A stretch of 64,000 nt of DNA from Flavobacterium sp. WV_118_3 (GCF_039778605.1 NZ_CP156060.1:682001-746000), one strand, 5' to 3'; shown: positions 35,216-44,215, numbered from the stretch's first letter. Notes: generated by a model from the letters alone, not told the origin. Made by a program: numbers and translations.

Positions 35216-36130
35216 ATGAGAACAAAATTTATACTTTTCGTTTTACTGTTAACCGGTATCGGTGGATTTGCCCAGCAGGATGCTCAGTATACCCAATACA
35301 TGTACAATACCATTAATGTCAACCCGGCTTATGCCGGTTCCCGTGGCGTGATGAGTATTTTCGGATTACACCGTACACAATGGGTAGGATTGGAAGGTGC
35401 GCCGGTAACCAATGCCGTGTCGCTCAATACACCACTTAATAATAGTAATCTCGGATTGGGGCTGTCTTTTGTAAATGATAGAATCGGGCCGGCAGATGAA
35501 AATGCGATTTCAGCAGATTTTTCATATACCATCAATACATCCGAACGCTTTAAGTTGTCTTTCGGTTTAAAAGCGACGGCACATTTATTAAATGTCGACT
35601 TTACAAAACTGAATATTTACGATGGGGCAGATCCACGTTTTCAGAATAATATTGATCATAAGTTTTCTCCCAATTTCGGTGCCGGAATCTACTGGCATTC
35701 CGATAAAACCTATGTAGGGATTTCGGTGCCGAATTTTTTGGAAACCAAACATTACGACAAAAGTTCGCAATCGACAGCCAAAGAGAATATGCATTACTAC
35801 CTGATCGCCGGACATGTGTTCGAATTGGGTTCCGATGTAAAATTCAAACCGGCTTTACTAACCAAAGTAGTAAAAGGAGCACCGTTACAGGTAGACCTGT
35901 CGGCCAATTTCCTCTTGTATGAGAAATTGACAGCTGGATTAGCCTACCGTTGGGATGCAGCTTGCAGTGCCATGGTTGGATTTCAGATTACAAACGGTTT
36001 GTTTGCCGGATATGCTTACGATATGGAAACCACAAAACTGGCTGACTATAATTCAGGATCGCATGAGATTTTCCTGAGATTCGAATTGTTTAACAGAAAT
36101 AACAGAATAACGTCTCCGAGATTCTTCTAA
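35216..36130 (+). CDS. PorP/SprF-family type IX secretion outer-membrane protein
   Basis: A 304-residue outer-membrane beta-barrel protein with a signal peptide (MRTKFILFVLLLTGIGGFAQ) and the family hallmark right after it: QDAQYTQYMYNTINVNPAYA. It continues with FGLHRTQWVGLEGAP and regular barrel strands to a C-terminal region ending SPRFF. SprF-type members are needed for export or surface assembly of one cognate T9SS adhesin (SprB in F. johnsoniae). The position 52 bp after the giant adhesin makes it the dedicated partner here. Confidence 0.95.
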   Translation: MRTKFILFVLLLTGIGGFAQQDAQYTQYMYNTINVNPAYAGSRGVMSIFGLHRTQWVGLEGAPVTNAVSLNTPLNNSNLGLGLSFVNDRIGPADENAISADFSYTINTSERFKLSFGLKATAHLLNVDFTKLNIYDGADPRFQNNIDHKFSPNFGAGIYWHSDKTYVGISVPNFLETKHYDKSSQSTAKENMHYYLIAGHVFELGSDVKFKPALLTKVVKGAPLQVDLSANFLLYEKLTAGLAYRWDAACSAMVGFQITNGLFAGYAYDMETTKLADYNSGSHEIFLRFELFNRNNRITSPRFF

Positions 36131-36144
36131 TTAATAAAAGGATT

Positions 36145-38091
36145 ATGAAAAAAATAGTATTGCAATTCGGTTTGATGATGTTGGTTTCGACCGGAGTTTA
36201 TTCACAAAGCGGGAAAATAAAAACAGCGAATAAGGAATATGATAATTATGCCTATATCGATGCGATCAAAACCTACGAGAAAATAGCCGACAAAGGGTAT
36301 AAATCGGTAGAAGTGTTAGAAAAACTGGGCGATTCCTATTATTTTAATGGAAAATTGGATCAGGCGGCAAAATGGTATGGCGAGTTATTTGCGCTGTCTC
36401 AGGAGGTAGAAGCGGAATATTATTACCGCTATGCCCAATCGCTAAAATCGGTTGGCGATTATGAAAAGGCAAACCAAATGCTGGCTAAATTCCACGAGAA
36501 AAATGCCAGTGATGTCCGGGGAAAAATGTACCGGAATCAAACGGATTATCTGGAAGTGATTAAACGGAATTCCGGGCGGTTTACCATCGAGAATGCCGGA
36601 ATCAATTCACAATATTCCGATTATGGAAGTGCCTTTACCGGTGATAAAATGGTATTTGTTTCGGCTCGGGATACGTCTGGTGTGTTTAGCAAAAGAGTTC
36701 ATACCTGGACCGGAGAATCGTTCACCAATATGTATGCGGTAACGATCAACCAGGATGGTTCATTATCACAGCCGGAACGTTTCGCAAAAGAAATCAATAC
36801 CCGCTTTCACGAAGCCACTCCGGTTTTTACCAAAGACGGAAATACCATGTACTTTACCCGTAATAACTTTAACAACGGAAAGAAAGGTAAAGATAGTGCC
36901 AAAACAACCTTGCTAAAAGTTTACAGAGCGACATTAAAAGACGGAAAGTGGACAAATGTAACGGAGTTACCGTTTAATAGTGACAGTTATAGTGTGGCGC
37001 ATCCGGCTTTAAGTCCGGATGAAAAAACACTGTATTTTGTTTCGAATATGCCGGGAACCTTAGGACTGTCGGATATTTTTAAAGTCGACATTAAAGCCGA
37101 CGGAAGTTTTGGAACACCTCAAAATGTAGGACCAACCATCAATACTCCGGGACGCGAAACCTTTCCGTTTGTAACGGAAAATAATGAATTGTATTTCGCT
37201 TCCGATGGACATTTAGGATTGGGTGGTTTGGATATTTTTGTGTCAAAACCGGCAAACGATGGTTCCTATAAAAAGGTAATCAATATCGGTGCGCCGGCAA
37301 ACAGTCCGAAGGATGATTTTGCTTTCTTGATCAATACAACTACCAAAAAAGGATTCCTGACGTCGAACCGTGAGGGCGGACAAGGGGCAGATGATATTTA
37401 CACCTTTATAGAAAACATTCCGTTGCAATATGCCTGCGAACAGTTGTTGGCCGGTGTCGTAACCGATTCGGAAACGGGTGCGCCTTTGGCAAATGCTACG
37501 GTTACCTTGTTTGATGAAAACTTTAAAGTCGTAAAAACAATCAAGACGGATGCCAATGGAAATTACAATTTCGGAGAAGTGGATTGTAAACGCAAATATT
37601 TTGTAAAAGCCGAATTGCCAGCATACAACACTCGTGAAATTAGTGTGATCATTCCTGAAACGTCTGGAACGACAAACTTACCGCTTGCGTTGGATAAAAC
37701 CGTCAAACCGGTACAAACCGGCGACGATCTGGCAAAAACATTCGGAATCAAAATCATCTATTTCGATTTGGATAAATGGAATATTCGTCCGGATGCTGCG
37801 GTAGATCTGGCGAAGATTGTTGAAGTGATGAAAGACTATCCGAAGATGAAAATCGATGTACGTTCGCATACCGATAGTCGCCAGACACATCAATATAATG
37901 AACGTTTGTCCGATAGAAGAGCAAAATCAACTATCGCATGGATGATCAAACAAGGCATTGATCCTTCCCGTTTAACCGGGAAAGGCTATGGTGAGACACA
38001 ACTGCTGAACAAATGTGCCGATGGCGTGCCATGTTCCGAAGCAGAACACCAGCTAAACCGCAGAAGTGAATTCATCATTATTTCAATGTAA
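36145..38091 (+). CDS. OmpA-family protein with TPR, PD40 propeller and carboxypeptidase-regulatory-like domains
   Basis: A 648-residue envelope protein. Signal peptide 1-20, TPR-like helices about 30-150 (YDAIKTYEKIADKGYKSVEV-type units), then a WD40/PD40-like propeller about 190-420 (HPALSPDEKTLYFVSN, FPFVTENNELYFASDG). A carboxypeptidase-D regulatory-like Ig domain covers about 430-510. The C-terminal OmpA domain runs from about 530 to 645 with NERLSDRRAKSTIAWMI and LNRRSEF, which binds peptidoglycan. This PorE-like architecture is the regular third gene of Flavobacterium adhesin-SprF-OmpA loci and probably anchors the secretion partner to the cell wall. It starts 14 bp after porP. Confidence 0.95.
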   Translation: MKKIVLQFGLMMLVSTGVYSQSGKIKTANKEYDNYAYIDAIKTYEKIADKGYKSVEVLEKLGDSYYFNGKLDQAAKWYGELFALSQEVEAEYYYRYAQSLKSVGDYEKANQMLAKFHEKNASDVRGKMYRNQTDYLEVIKRNSGRFTIENAGINSQYSDYGSAFTGDKMVFVSARDTSGVFSKRVHTWTGESFTNMYAVTINQDGSLSQPERFAKEINTRFHEATPVFTKDGNTMYFTRNNFNNGKKGKDSAKTTLLKVYRATLKDGKWTNVTELPFNSDSYSVAHPALSPDEKTLYFVSNMPGTLGLSDIFKVDIKADGSFGTPQNVGPTINTPGRETFPFVTENNELYFASDGHLGLGGLDIFVSKPANDGSYKKVINIGAPANSPKDDFAFLINTTTKKGFLTSNREGGQGADDIYTFIENIPLQYACEQLLAGVVTDSETGAPLANATVTLFDENFKVVKTIKTDANGNYNFGEVDCKRKYFVKAELPAYNTREISVIIPETSGTTNLPLALDKTVKPVQTGDDLAKTFGIKIIYFDLDKWNIRPDAAVDLAKIVEVMKDYPKMKIDVRSHTDSRQTHQYNERLSDRRAKSTIAWMIKQGIDPSRLTGKGYGETQLLNKCADGVPCSEAEHQLNRRSEFIIISM

Positions 38092-38102
38092 GACAATAAT
38101 AG

Positions 38103-38282
38103 ATGAGTTTAGGACAATTAGTATCGTTACTCCTCCTTGTTTTCCTCTTTGTCTGTTCCGGACTAATAGTTGTTAACGGAATGATACACGATCGGGAAAA
38201 GGCTATAAAAATTGGTTTTGCAGGAGTAATTATTGCACTAATACTACTGCTCGGAAGCTATTGTGTCATTTTTAAATTCTGA
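38103..38282 (+). CDS. Small membrane protein, 59 residues, two transmembrane helices
   Basis: ATG 38103 to TGA 38280-38282, 11 bp after the OmpA-type gene and before its terminator, so within the adhesin operon. The sequence starts MSLGQLVSLLLLVFLFVC. It has two hydrophobic helices separated by a short charged loop (MIHDREKAIKIG), ending SYCVIFKF. Spacing, hydrophobic hairpin topology and the absence of other ORFs support a real gene, but I do not recognise it. It could be an accessory inner-membrane protein of the adhesin system. Confidence 0.6.
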   Translation: MSLGQLVSLLLLVFLFVCSGLIVVNGMIHDREKAIKIGFAGVIIALILLLGSYCVIFKF

Positions 38283-38320
38283 ACATACACCATATAAGTA
38301 TATGTTATAAATTAGGTGCT

Positions 38321-38356
38321 AACAGAGTCGGGTTTTCCCGGCTCTGTTTATTTTTA
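38321..38356 (+). terminator. Terminator of the adhesin operon
   Basis: A 12-bp stem (38321-38332 with 38337-38348, one G-U pair), a TTTT loop and TATTTTT after it. Confidence 0.88.
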
Positions 38357-38417
38357 TAAAAACCGGGAGCCACCGTAAAACAATCCCAAATTATTATGAT
38401 GGCATATAATAAATAAC

Positions 38418-38425
38418 TACTTTTG
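38418..38425 (+). promoter_or_regulatory. Putative -7 promoter box TACTTTTG
   Basis: A TAnnTTTG match 32 bp before the ATG of the alpha-oxoamine synthase gene, predicting a leader of about 27 nt. Confidence 0.5.
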
Positions 38426-38457
38426 GCACGTTTTTAATATACTTAACATAGAATAGT

Positions 38458-39723
38458 ATGGTAAAAGATTTATTCGAAAGAATTCAAAGTAACAAAGGTC
38501 CTTTGGGAAAATGGGCTTCTCAGGCTGAAGGATATTATGTATTTCCGAAATTGGAAGGACAATTAGGACCTAGAATGCAATTTCACGGAAAAGAAATTTT
38601 AAACTGGAGTATCAACGATTATTTAGGATTGGCAAACCACCCGGAGGTTCGTAAAGTAGATGCGCAAGCAGCTTTAGACTACGGTGCGGCCTACCCGATG
38701 GGCGCGCGGATGATGAGTGGACATACCACGATTCACGAGCAATTGCAAAATGAATTAGCCGCTTTTGTTCAAAAAGAAGCAGCGTATCTGTTGAATTTTG
38801 GTTATCAGGGAATGGTGTCTATTATTGATGCTTTGGTAACTAAAAATGATGTGATTGTTTATGATGTAGATTCACATGCCTGTATCATCGACGGGGTACG
38901 TTTGCATATGGGGAAACGATTTACCTATAAGCACAACGATGTTGCCAGTCTGGAAAAAAACCTGGAACGGGCTACCAAAATGGCTACGGAAAACGGAGGA
39001 GGAATCCTGGTGATTACGGAAGGTGTTTTCGGAATGCGTGGACAACAAGGGAAACTGAAAGAAATCGTAGCTTTAAAGGAAAAATATAACTTCCGTTTAT
39101 TGGTAGACGATGCACACGGATTCGGAACACTGGGTAAAACCGGAGCCGGAGCAGGAGAAGAGCAGGGATGTCAGGATGGTATCGATGTGTATTTCTCTAC
39201 TTTTGCCAAATCGATGGCCAGTATCGGAGCGTTTGTAGCGGCTGACAAAGACATTATCGATTACCTGAAGTACAATTTACGTTCGCAGATGTTTGCAAAG
39301 TCATTACCGATGATTATGACGGTTGGTGCTTTAAAACGTTTGGATATGTTGCGTTCCATGCCCGAATTGAAAGATAAATTGTGGGAAAATGTAAATGCAC
39401 TACAAAACGGTTTACAATCAAGAGGGTTTAATATTGGCGATACCAATACCTGTGTAACACCGGTTTACCTGGAAGGTAGTATTCCGGAAGCAATGGTAAT
39501 GGTAAACGATTTACGTGAAAATTACGGTATATTCCTATCGATCGTAGTATATCCGGTAATCCCGAAAGGAATTATCTTATTACGTATGATTCCTACTGCT
39601 TCGCATACCTTACAGGATATCGAAGAGACGTTAAGTGCTTTCGAAGCTATTCGCGAAAAACTGACAAACGGAACCTATAAAAAAATCGCTGCAGAAACAA
39701 CGGTTGACGTAAGCGCACAATAA
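38458..39723 (+). CDS. PLP-dependent alpha-oxoamine synthase (serine palmitoyltransferase / cysteate acyltransferase type)
   Basis: A 421-residue fold-type I PLP enzyme. Visible motifs are NDYLGLANHPEV, the glycine-rich GARMMSGHTTIHEQLQNELA, DDAHGFGTLGKTGAG and the PLP-lysine motif STFAKSMASIGAF (Lys251). The family condenses an acyl thioester with an amino acid. Close relatives are 2-amino-3-ketobutyrate ligase, 8-amino-7-oxononanoate synthase, serine palmitoyltransferase and, in sulfonolipid-making Bacteroidota, cysteate acyltransferase. The N-terminal extension and lack of neighbouring bio or tdh genes favour a sphingolipid or sulfonolipid role, but substrate cannot be read from sequence. 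It stands alone between promoter and terminator. Confidence 0.88.
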   Translation: MVKDLFERIQSNKGPLGKWASQAEGYYVFPKLEGQLGPRMQFHGKEILNWSINDYLGLANHPEVRKVDAQAALDYGAAYPMGARMMSGHTTIHEQLQNELAAFVQKEAAYLLNFGYQGMVSIIDALVTKNDVIVYDVDSHACIIDGVRLHMGKRFTYKHNDVASLEKNLERATKMATENGGGILVITEGVFGMRGQQGKLKEIVALKEKYNFRLLVDDAHGFGTLGKTGAGAGEEQGCQDGIDVYFSTFAKSMASIGAFVAADKDIIDYLKYNLRSQMFAKSLPMIMTVGALKRLDMLRSMPELKDKLWENVNALQNGLQSRGFNIGDTNTCVTPVYLEGSIPEAMVMVNDLRENYGIFLSIVVYPVIPKGIILLRMIPTASHTLQDIEETLSAFEAIREKLTNGTYKKIAAETTVDVSAQ

Positions 39724-39745
39724 GATTTTTTACATATAAATTTAC

Positions 39746-39783
39746 GCGGCACCGGGAAATTTTTCGGTGTCGCGCTTTTTTTT
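39746..39783 (+). terminator. Rho-independent terminator after the synthase gene
   Basis: The 9-bp stem GCGGCACCG / CGGTGTCGC (one G-U pair) is followed by an eight-T run. Confidence 0.85.
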
Positions 39784-39830
39784 ACGATAAACAACCCCTT
39801 TTTTTAACATGAATTGGCTTAAAAAAGTCT

Positions 39831-39838
39831 TAGTTTTG
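39831..39838 (+). promoter_or_regulatory. Putative -7 promoter box TAGTTTTG
   Basis: A TAnnTTTG match 18 bp before the lipoprotein ATG. TTG at 39814 lies 14 bp upstream, which is shorter than usual. Confidence 0.45.
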
Positions 39839-39855
39839 TCCCAAATAAATTAACT

Positions 39856-41496
39856 ATGAAATTAAATAAATTAACAGGGATTGCCGTTTTGGCCCTTTTT
39901 GCAACTGTAATCGGGTGTCAGTCTGACGATACGAACGGTGTAAATCCTAACGGAGATGCTGATAAAGTTATCTTAAATTCAGACATTAATACTTTAAATC
40001 AACGTATTAGTTATTCTAATTCCGGAGTTTTAGATTTAGTTAATGGCGAAGGTAAAATGGCAGCAGCTGCTGCTAACGATTTTCCATTAGCTTTAGTAGC
40101 CGAGGTAAATCCTCCTTCCTACAACGGAAGAACATTAAAAGCAACGCACGTTGATATCAACGGAGTATATGCTTATGTTTCGTATAATACTGAAGGTGAT
40201 ACGTATTTAGGTGCTATTGATGTGATCAATATTTCAAAACCGAATAACCCGCAGTTAGTGGTTCAGGCAATTTTCCCGAACAGCGACATTAACGCGATTT
40301 CATACAACGACGGATTTTTATACATTGCCGGTGCTTCTGGTGTGAATGCAAATTCTGGTATAAGTCCTGCTTTTGTAGCAAAAATGCCATTACAAAACGG
40401 ATTGTTAACCAATAACTATGCAGCAACAAGCATTTTAGGTAATGTAACGATGGACATCTTTGCAAACAGCTCTAAATATTATGCCGTTTCCGGAAATAAT
40501 GGCGAATTGGTGCGTTATAACAAATCAAACAATACTTTCGAAGCTTCAATCCCGGTTTCTGATTTAAGAGCTTTAGGAAGTACAAACAATAAAATTGTAG
40601 TATTGAGTGGTACGCAAGGTGTTAAAGTATATGATCAAAATTCATTCGCTTTACAAACATCTTTCGCAACATCTCAGGATGTAGCCGAAGCAAAAAGAAC
40701 AATCGATTTCTCTGATAGCCGCATATTGGTATCAGAAGGGTACAATGGGTTAGGAGTATATAACCTTAGTAACGGTACAAAAACGCAAAGTATTGCTGTT
40801 CCTACGAATGTTGCTGGTGCAAGTACTCAGGATATCGTAACCAATGCGGTATCGGTTAACAACAATAAAGCATTTGTTGCCAATGGGGCTGCCGGTTTAT
40901 ATATCTACAACACTTCAGGATCGTTATCACTTTTAGGATCATTAGGCTTAAATGCTTCTACTCCTAACGGTTCGGCTAACTATGTAAAAAGTTCTGGTGA
41001 CTATATTTTCGTAGCAAACGGTAACGGTGGATTGAAAATCATCAAAATGATGGCTGCACCGGTTAGCTCAATTGACTGTACTAGTTTCCCTGCTTATCCG
41101 GGAGACCAATGGTTAAATGTGAACTCAGGTCAAAACCTACAATACCAGGGTTCTGCTGCTGTTCAAGGTGTTAACGTAAATGCAAACCTTACTTTTTGTG
41201 GTTCAATGTCGGTATCACAAGGATTAAACATCAACAGTGGTGGCGTATTCTATATGAAAGGAAGTTTAGCACAAGGTCAGGCAAATAACCCTTATCAATC
41301 GTTAAATATTAATTCTAATGCAAAACTTAAAGTAGAAGGTAGCGTAGTAATTTACGGTAACTTAGTACTTAATAGTGGGGCAACATTAGAATTCGTAGGA
41401 ACCGGATCTTCGATCACAATCCACGGAACGGTAACTAAAGGAAATAACGTAACAATTACAGGAACGTATACCGATACAAATAATAAATTAAATTAA
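39856..41496 (+). CDS. Surface/periplasmic lipoprotein with LVIVD-type beta-propeller
   Basis: A 546-residue lipoprotein (signal peptide ending TVIGC, Cys21). Residues about 75-400 form LVIVD-like propeller blades: THVDINGVYAYVSY, YLGAIDVINISKPNNPQLV, NNKAFVANGAAGLYIYNTSG and YIFVANGNGGLKIIKM. Residues 420-546 form a second domain of short Gly/Asn/Ser-rich strands (LTFCGSMSVSQGLNINSGG, LNINSNAKLKVEGSVVI) suggesting a right-handed beta-helix or solenoid. No enzyme motif is visible; a binding or structural envelope role is likely. It is monocistronic, with its own promoter box and terminator. Confidence 0.88.
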   Translation: MKLNKLTGIAVLALFATVIGCQSDDTNGVNPNGDADKVILNSDINTLNQRISYSNSGVLDLVNGEGKMAAAAANDFPLALVAEVNPPSYNGRTLKATHVDINGVYAYVSYNTEGDTYLGAIDVINISKPNNPQLVVQAIFPNSDINAISYNDGFLYIAGASGVNANSGISPAFVAKMPLQNGLLTNNYAATSILGNVTMDIFANSSKYYAVSGNNGELVRYNKSNNTFEASIPVSDLRALGSTNNKIVVLSGTQGVKVYDQNSFALQTSFATSQDVAEAKRTIDFSDSRILVSEGYNGLGVYNLSNGTKTQSIAVPTNVAGASTQDIVTNAVSVNNNKAFVANGAAGLYIYNTSGSLSLLGSLGLNASTPNGSANYVKSSGDYIFVANGNGGLKIIKMMAAPVSSIDCTSFPAYPGDQWLNVNSGQNLQYQGSAAVQGVNVNANLTFCGSMSVSQGLNINSGGVFYMKGSLAQGQANNPYQSLNINSNAKLKVEGSVVIYGNLVLNSGATLEFVGTGSSITIHGTVTKGNNVTITGTYTDTNNKLN

Positions 41497-41520
41497 GAAT
41501 ATCGGAACTCTCAAAAAAGG

Positions 41521-41550
41521 AAAAAGACTGTCGTAAGACAGTCTTTTTTT
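41521..41550 (+). terminator. Terminator after the LVIVD lipoprotein
   Basis: A 12-bp stem around a GTAA loop (41521-41532 with 41537-41548), T run on the plus strand and A run before it. Confidence 0.88.
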
Positions 41551-41554
41551 GTTA

Positions 41555-41678
41555 AAACCTGACAGGTCTTTCAGCGTTTGTTATATAGACCTGTCAGGTT
41601 TGGTTTTTGAAGGAAATGATTTTATAATGTAAAGCTAACAGGTTTCTCAACGTTTGCAATATAAGCGGTCAGGTTTGG
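41555..41678. repeat. Two copies of a 47-48-bp palindromic intergenic repeat
   Basis: Copy 1 (41556-41603) is an inverted repeat with 13-14-bp arms AACCTGACAGGTC / GACCTGTCAGGTT around about 19 nt. Copy 2 (41632-41678) aligns with it over its whole length (shared ACAGGT, CGTTTG, ATATA and GTCAGGTTTGG) but has lost arm complementarity. Related CCTGTCAGG palindromes occur at 53703-53717 and in the terminator at 58833-58867. Confidence 0.75.
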
Positions 41679-41687
41679 CCATAAAGT

Positions 41688-41719
41688 AAAAAAGACTATC
41701 GATAGCGATAGTCTTTTTT
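41688..41719 (-). terminator. Terminator of the leftward GNAT gene (bidirectional)
   Basis: GACTATCG / CGATAGTC with an ATAG loop, flanked by six A and six T residues. It ends 1 bp before the stop codon of the gene at 41721. Confidence 0.85.
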
Positions 41720-41720
41720 A

Positions 41721-42836
41721 TTATAAATCCTTGCGGAATGTTTTACGTCTTTTATGGATAATCGGACTAAAATTCTTCCAGAGTTGTTGTATCTTTTTGT
41801 TTTCTTCCAATTGCGGATTGGTTTCTACGGTTAGAATGCCACGCTTGGTAAAAACTTCATACATCCTCTTTAAAATCAGAGCAGTTACACCTTTATTCTG
41901 ATATTCCGGATCTACACCAATCAGATAAAACTCAGCATGATCATTCTTTTTCATCGCGCGTAACAAATGCAGGAATCCAAATGGGAAGAGTTTTCCATTG
42001 GCTTTCTGAAACGCTTTGGAAAACGAAGGCATTGTAATACCAAAGGCAATCATTTTGCCGTCTTTATCGGTTACGCAGGTGATAAAATCGGGATGGATAA
42101 ACGAGATGTATTTTTCTTTATAATGATCAATTTGAAATTGTTCGATCGGAACAAAACTCTGTAATTCGGCGTAGGTTTTGTTTAAAAGTCCAAACATCTC
42201 ATCGACATACGGAATAATATCTTTTGTCGATTTAAAATTCAGACTTTTTACGGCATAGCGTTGTTCGATAATACGCGACAACGGCTCAATTTTACCTAAG
42301 TCAACCTGTTTGGCGTCGATTTTATATTCCAGCCATTCCGCTTCTATGGTAAAACCCAACGTTTTTAAATGTTCCGGATAATAAGCGTGGTTATAAAGTC
42401 CGATCATTGTTGCGATCTGATCAAAACCTTCGGTAAGCATTCCGGCTTTATCCATATTGGAAAAGCCCACCGGGCCTTCCATATACTCCAATTTGTGTTC
42501 GTTACCCAGTTCGATCACTTTATCCAGTAAAGCTTTGGTAACTTTAATATCATCAATCACATCAAACCAGCCAAAGCGCACTTTCGATTTGTGTAGTGTG
42601 TTGACTTCCGTCCAGTTGATAATCGCAGCAATCCGACCGGCTAGTTTTCCGTCTTGATACGCCAGAAAATAGCGAGCGGTTACGCTTTTAAAAATATCAT
42701 TTTTGGGATTAAAACTCTTTAGTTCATCTTTGATCAACGGAGGAACCCAATAGGGATTGTTTTTATATAACTGAAAAGGAAAGGTAACGAAATCGGTCAT
42801 TTCCTTTTGAGTGAGGGCTTCTTTTACTGTAATCAT
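41721..42836 (-). CDS. GNAT-fold acyltransferase-like protein
   Basis: A 371-residue cytoplasmic protein. The C-terminal half shows GNAT features: an acidic/hydrophobic strand FYLIGVDPEYQNKGVTALIL, i.e. the V-x-P-x-x-Q-x-K-G acyl-CoA loop, followed by helix LKRMYEVFTKRG. The N-terminal part (FPFQLYKNNPYWVPPLIKDE and YMEGPVGFSNMDKAG) is a long conserved extension. Proteins of this type are common in Bacteroidota and are sometimes labelled GTP cyclohydrolase, which the sequence does not support. Some relatives occur with sphingolipid genes, and a synthase of that type lies 2 kb away on the other strand. It follows the outer-membrane protein gene by 8 bp. Confidence 0.85.
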   Translation of the reverse strand: MITVKEALTQKEMTDFVTFPFQLYKNNPYWVPPLIKDELKSFNPKNDIFKSVTARYFLAYQDGKLAGRIAAIINWTEVNTLHKSKVRFGWFDVIDDIKVTKALLDKVIELGNEHKLEYMEGPVGFSNMDKAGMLTEGFDQIATMIGLYNHAYYPEHLKTLGFTIEAEWLEYKIDAKQVDLGKIEPLSRIIEQRYAVKSLNFKSTKDIIPYVDEMFGLLNKTYAELQSFVPIEQFQIDHYKEKYISFIHPDFITCVTDKDGKMIAFGITMPSFSKAFQKANGKLFPFGFLHLLRAMKKNDHAEFYLIGVDPEYQNKGVTALILKRMYEVFTKRGILTVETNPQLEENKKIQQLWKNFSPIIHKRRKTFRKDL

Positions 42837-42844
42837 TTTAAAAT

Positions 42845-43795
42845 CTATTCGGGTTGCACTTCGTCAACACGTTTTTTCTTCTCTTCTTTTTTACCGCCTT
42901 TTTTACCTTTTTCTTCTTTTCCGCTTTTGATTTCTACCGGTTTGTAGTTTTTATCAAAACGCCATGAAAATCCGATTCCGCCTACGATTAAAGCCGGTGT
43001 GTCTTTGATGTTTGCCCCGATGGAAGCATCGATCTGCATGTTTTTCTGAAGTAAATAAGCCGCACCACCTCTAAAAATCATATCGGAATAGTAATCACTC
43101 TGATAACCCTGGTTTTCCAAAAAAGCCGACCATTTGGCGTTGATTCCGCGTGTTAACGTTAGAATATAGCCATAACTCTTATAATCGGAAATAAACTTGT
43201 CGGCAATAAAGTTTCCAACCAACACCCATTGGGCACCAAAATGGTTTTGGGTAATTAACATCACTCGCGGACTAATAGACGGTTCGTCCGGTATTTTATA
43301 ATTGTCGGATAAGGCAAAATTCGCTCCGGCATACACACCCACGGCCGGAATAAACTGACGCCATTTAAAACGGTGATTGGCTTTCCAACTATAGATGTTT
43401 ACTTTGTCTTCATAATTTTTAAAGGGATCGTAAACCAGGTATTTGGCACCGATTAAAGCTTGTTTGATTCCCGAACGACTCGTTTCGGAATAATCGGTTT
43501 TGTAGTTGTCAAATTGATATTGAATGTCACCGATAAATTCCAATTGCTCCAGAATCGCACCATAACGCAAGCTCAATTCGCCCCCAAAACCAGACGATTT
43601 ATACCCTAAGTATTTGTGTTTGTCGTTAATGTAGTAGGTGCCGGCTTCGGCCTGAATTACCGTTTTTCCAACCGAAAAGGCGCCGTGGGATTTACCCGGA
43701 CGATTCGAGTTGATCTCGTCGGTAAACTGGGCGTAATGTACGGAAGTGGAAAATAGAAGCAAACCTGCTATCTTGAGTTTAAAATGCTTTATCAT
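42845..43795 (-). CDS. Secreted outer-membrane transporter-like beta-barrel protein
   Basis: A 316-residue protein with a signal peptide (IAGLLLFSTSVHYAQ) and alternating aromatic strands typical of a barrel. It starts FTDEINSNRPGKSHGAFSVG, recalling the putative meta-pathway phenol-degradation transporter family. It ends, after a final strand GGIGFSWRF, in a Lys/Glu-rich tail (KEEGKKGGKKEEKKKR) that should be periplasmic. It is the first gene of a two-gene leftward operon with the GNAT-like protein. The substrate is unknown. Confidence 0.82.
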   Translation of the reverse strand: MIKHFKLKIAGLLLFSTSVHYAQFTDEINSNRPGKSHGAFSVGKTVIQAEAGTYYINDKHKYLGYKSSGFGGELSLRYGAILEQLEFIGDIQYQFDNYKTDYSETSRSGIKQALIGAKYLVYDPFKNYEDKVNIYSWKANHRFKWRQFIPAVGVYAGANFALSDNYKIPDEPSISPRVMLITQNHFGAQWVLVGNFIADKFISDYKSYGYILTLTRGINAKWSAFLENQGYQSDYYSDMIFRGGAAYLLQKNMQIDASIGANIKDTPALIVGGIGFSWRFDKNYKPVEIKSGKEEKGKKGGKKEEKKKRVDEVQPE

Positions 43796-43895
43796 GGGTA
43801 AAAAGAGTTTTCAGTAACGTATAAACGTAAAATCAAATGTAGTTATTTTATTATTATTTTAAGAAATAGAATTTATTTTTAACCGTTGGATTTAG

Positions 43896-43903
43896 TAAAT
43901 TTG
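43896..43903 (+). promoter_or_regulatory. Putative -7 promoter box TAAATTTG
   Basis: A TAnnTTTG match 17 bp before the DUF4834 ATG. Confidence 0.48.
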
Positions 43904-43919
43904 GAAAAAATTATAGATT

Positions 43920-44189
43920 ATGGATACGGCATCATTTAGCGGTCTTGTAAAAACGTTGTTGTGGATTATTGTAATTTACTATGCCCTGAAATTTGTAATG
44001 AAACTATTGGCACCTTACTTTTTACAGCAGGTGGTGAAAAAAGCAGAAGAAAATTTCCAGCAACAACAACACTATTATAACCAGCAACAATCGCAACAGC
44101 AACAAAATACACAATCCAACTTTTCGTCCGATAAACCAAAGGAAAAGAAAAAAGTTGGAGAATATATCGATTTCGAAGAATTAGAGTAG
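43920..44189 (+). CDS. DUF4834-family small membrane protein
   Basis: An 89-residue protein with one N-terminal transmembrane helix (TLLWIIVIYYALKFVMKLLA). A Gln-rich region follows (QQQQHYYNQQQ), then a charged tail with KKKVGEYIDFEELE, the conserved end of the DUF4834 family of Flavobacteriia. Its function is unknown. It precedes the YfhO gene with a terminator-like hairpin in between, so it is probably a separate unit. Confidence 0.85.
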   Translation: MDTASFSGLVKTLLWIIVIYYALKFVMKLLAPYFLQQVVKKAEENFQQQQHYYNQQQSQQQQNTQSNFSSDKPKEKKKVGEYIDFEELE

Positions 44190-44215
44190 TGCTTAAAGCT
44201 ACTCTTTTTCTTTTT
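44183..44215 (+). terminator. Terminator overlapping the DUF4834 stop codon
   Basis: AGAGTAG pairs with CTACTCT (imperfect extension), followed by TTTTCTTTTTTT. Confidence 0.65.

Noticed and set aside
41721..42836. GTP cyclohydrolase
   Set aside because: This is a label I recall for the family, but the sequence shows a GNAT acyl-CoA loop and none of the His/Cys zinc motifs of GTP cyclohydrolases.
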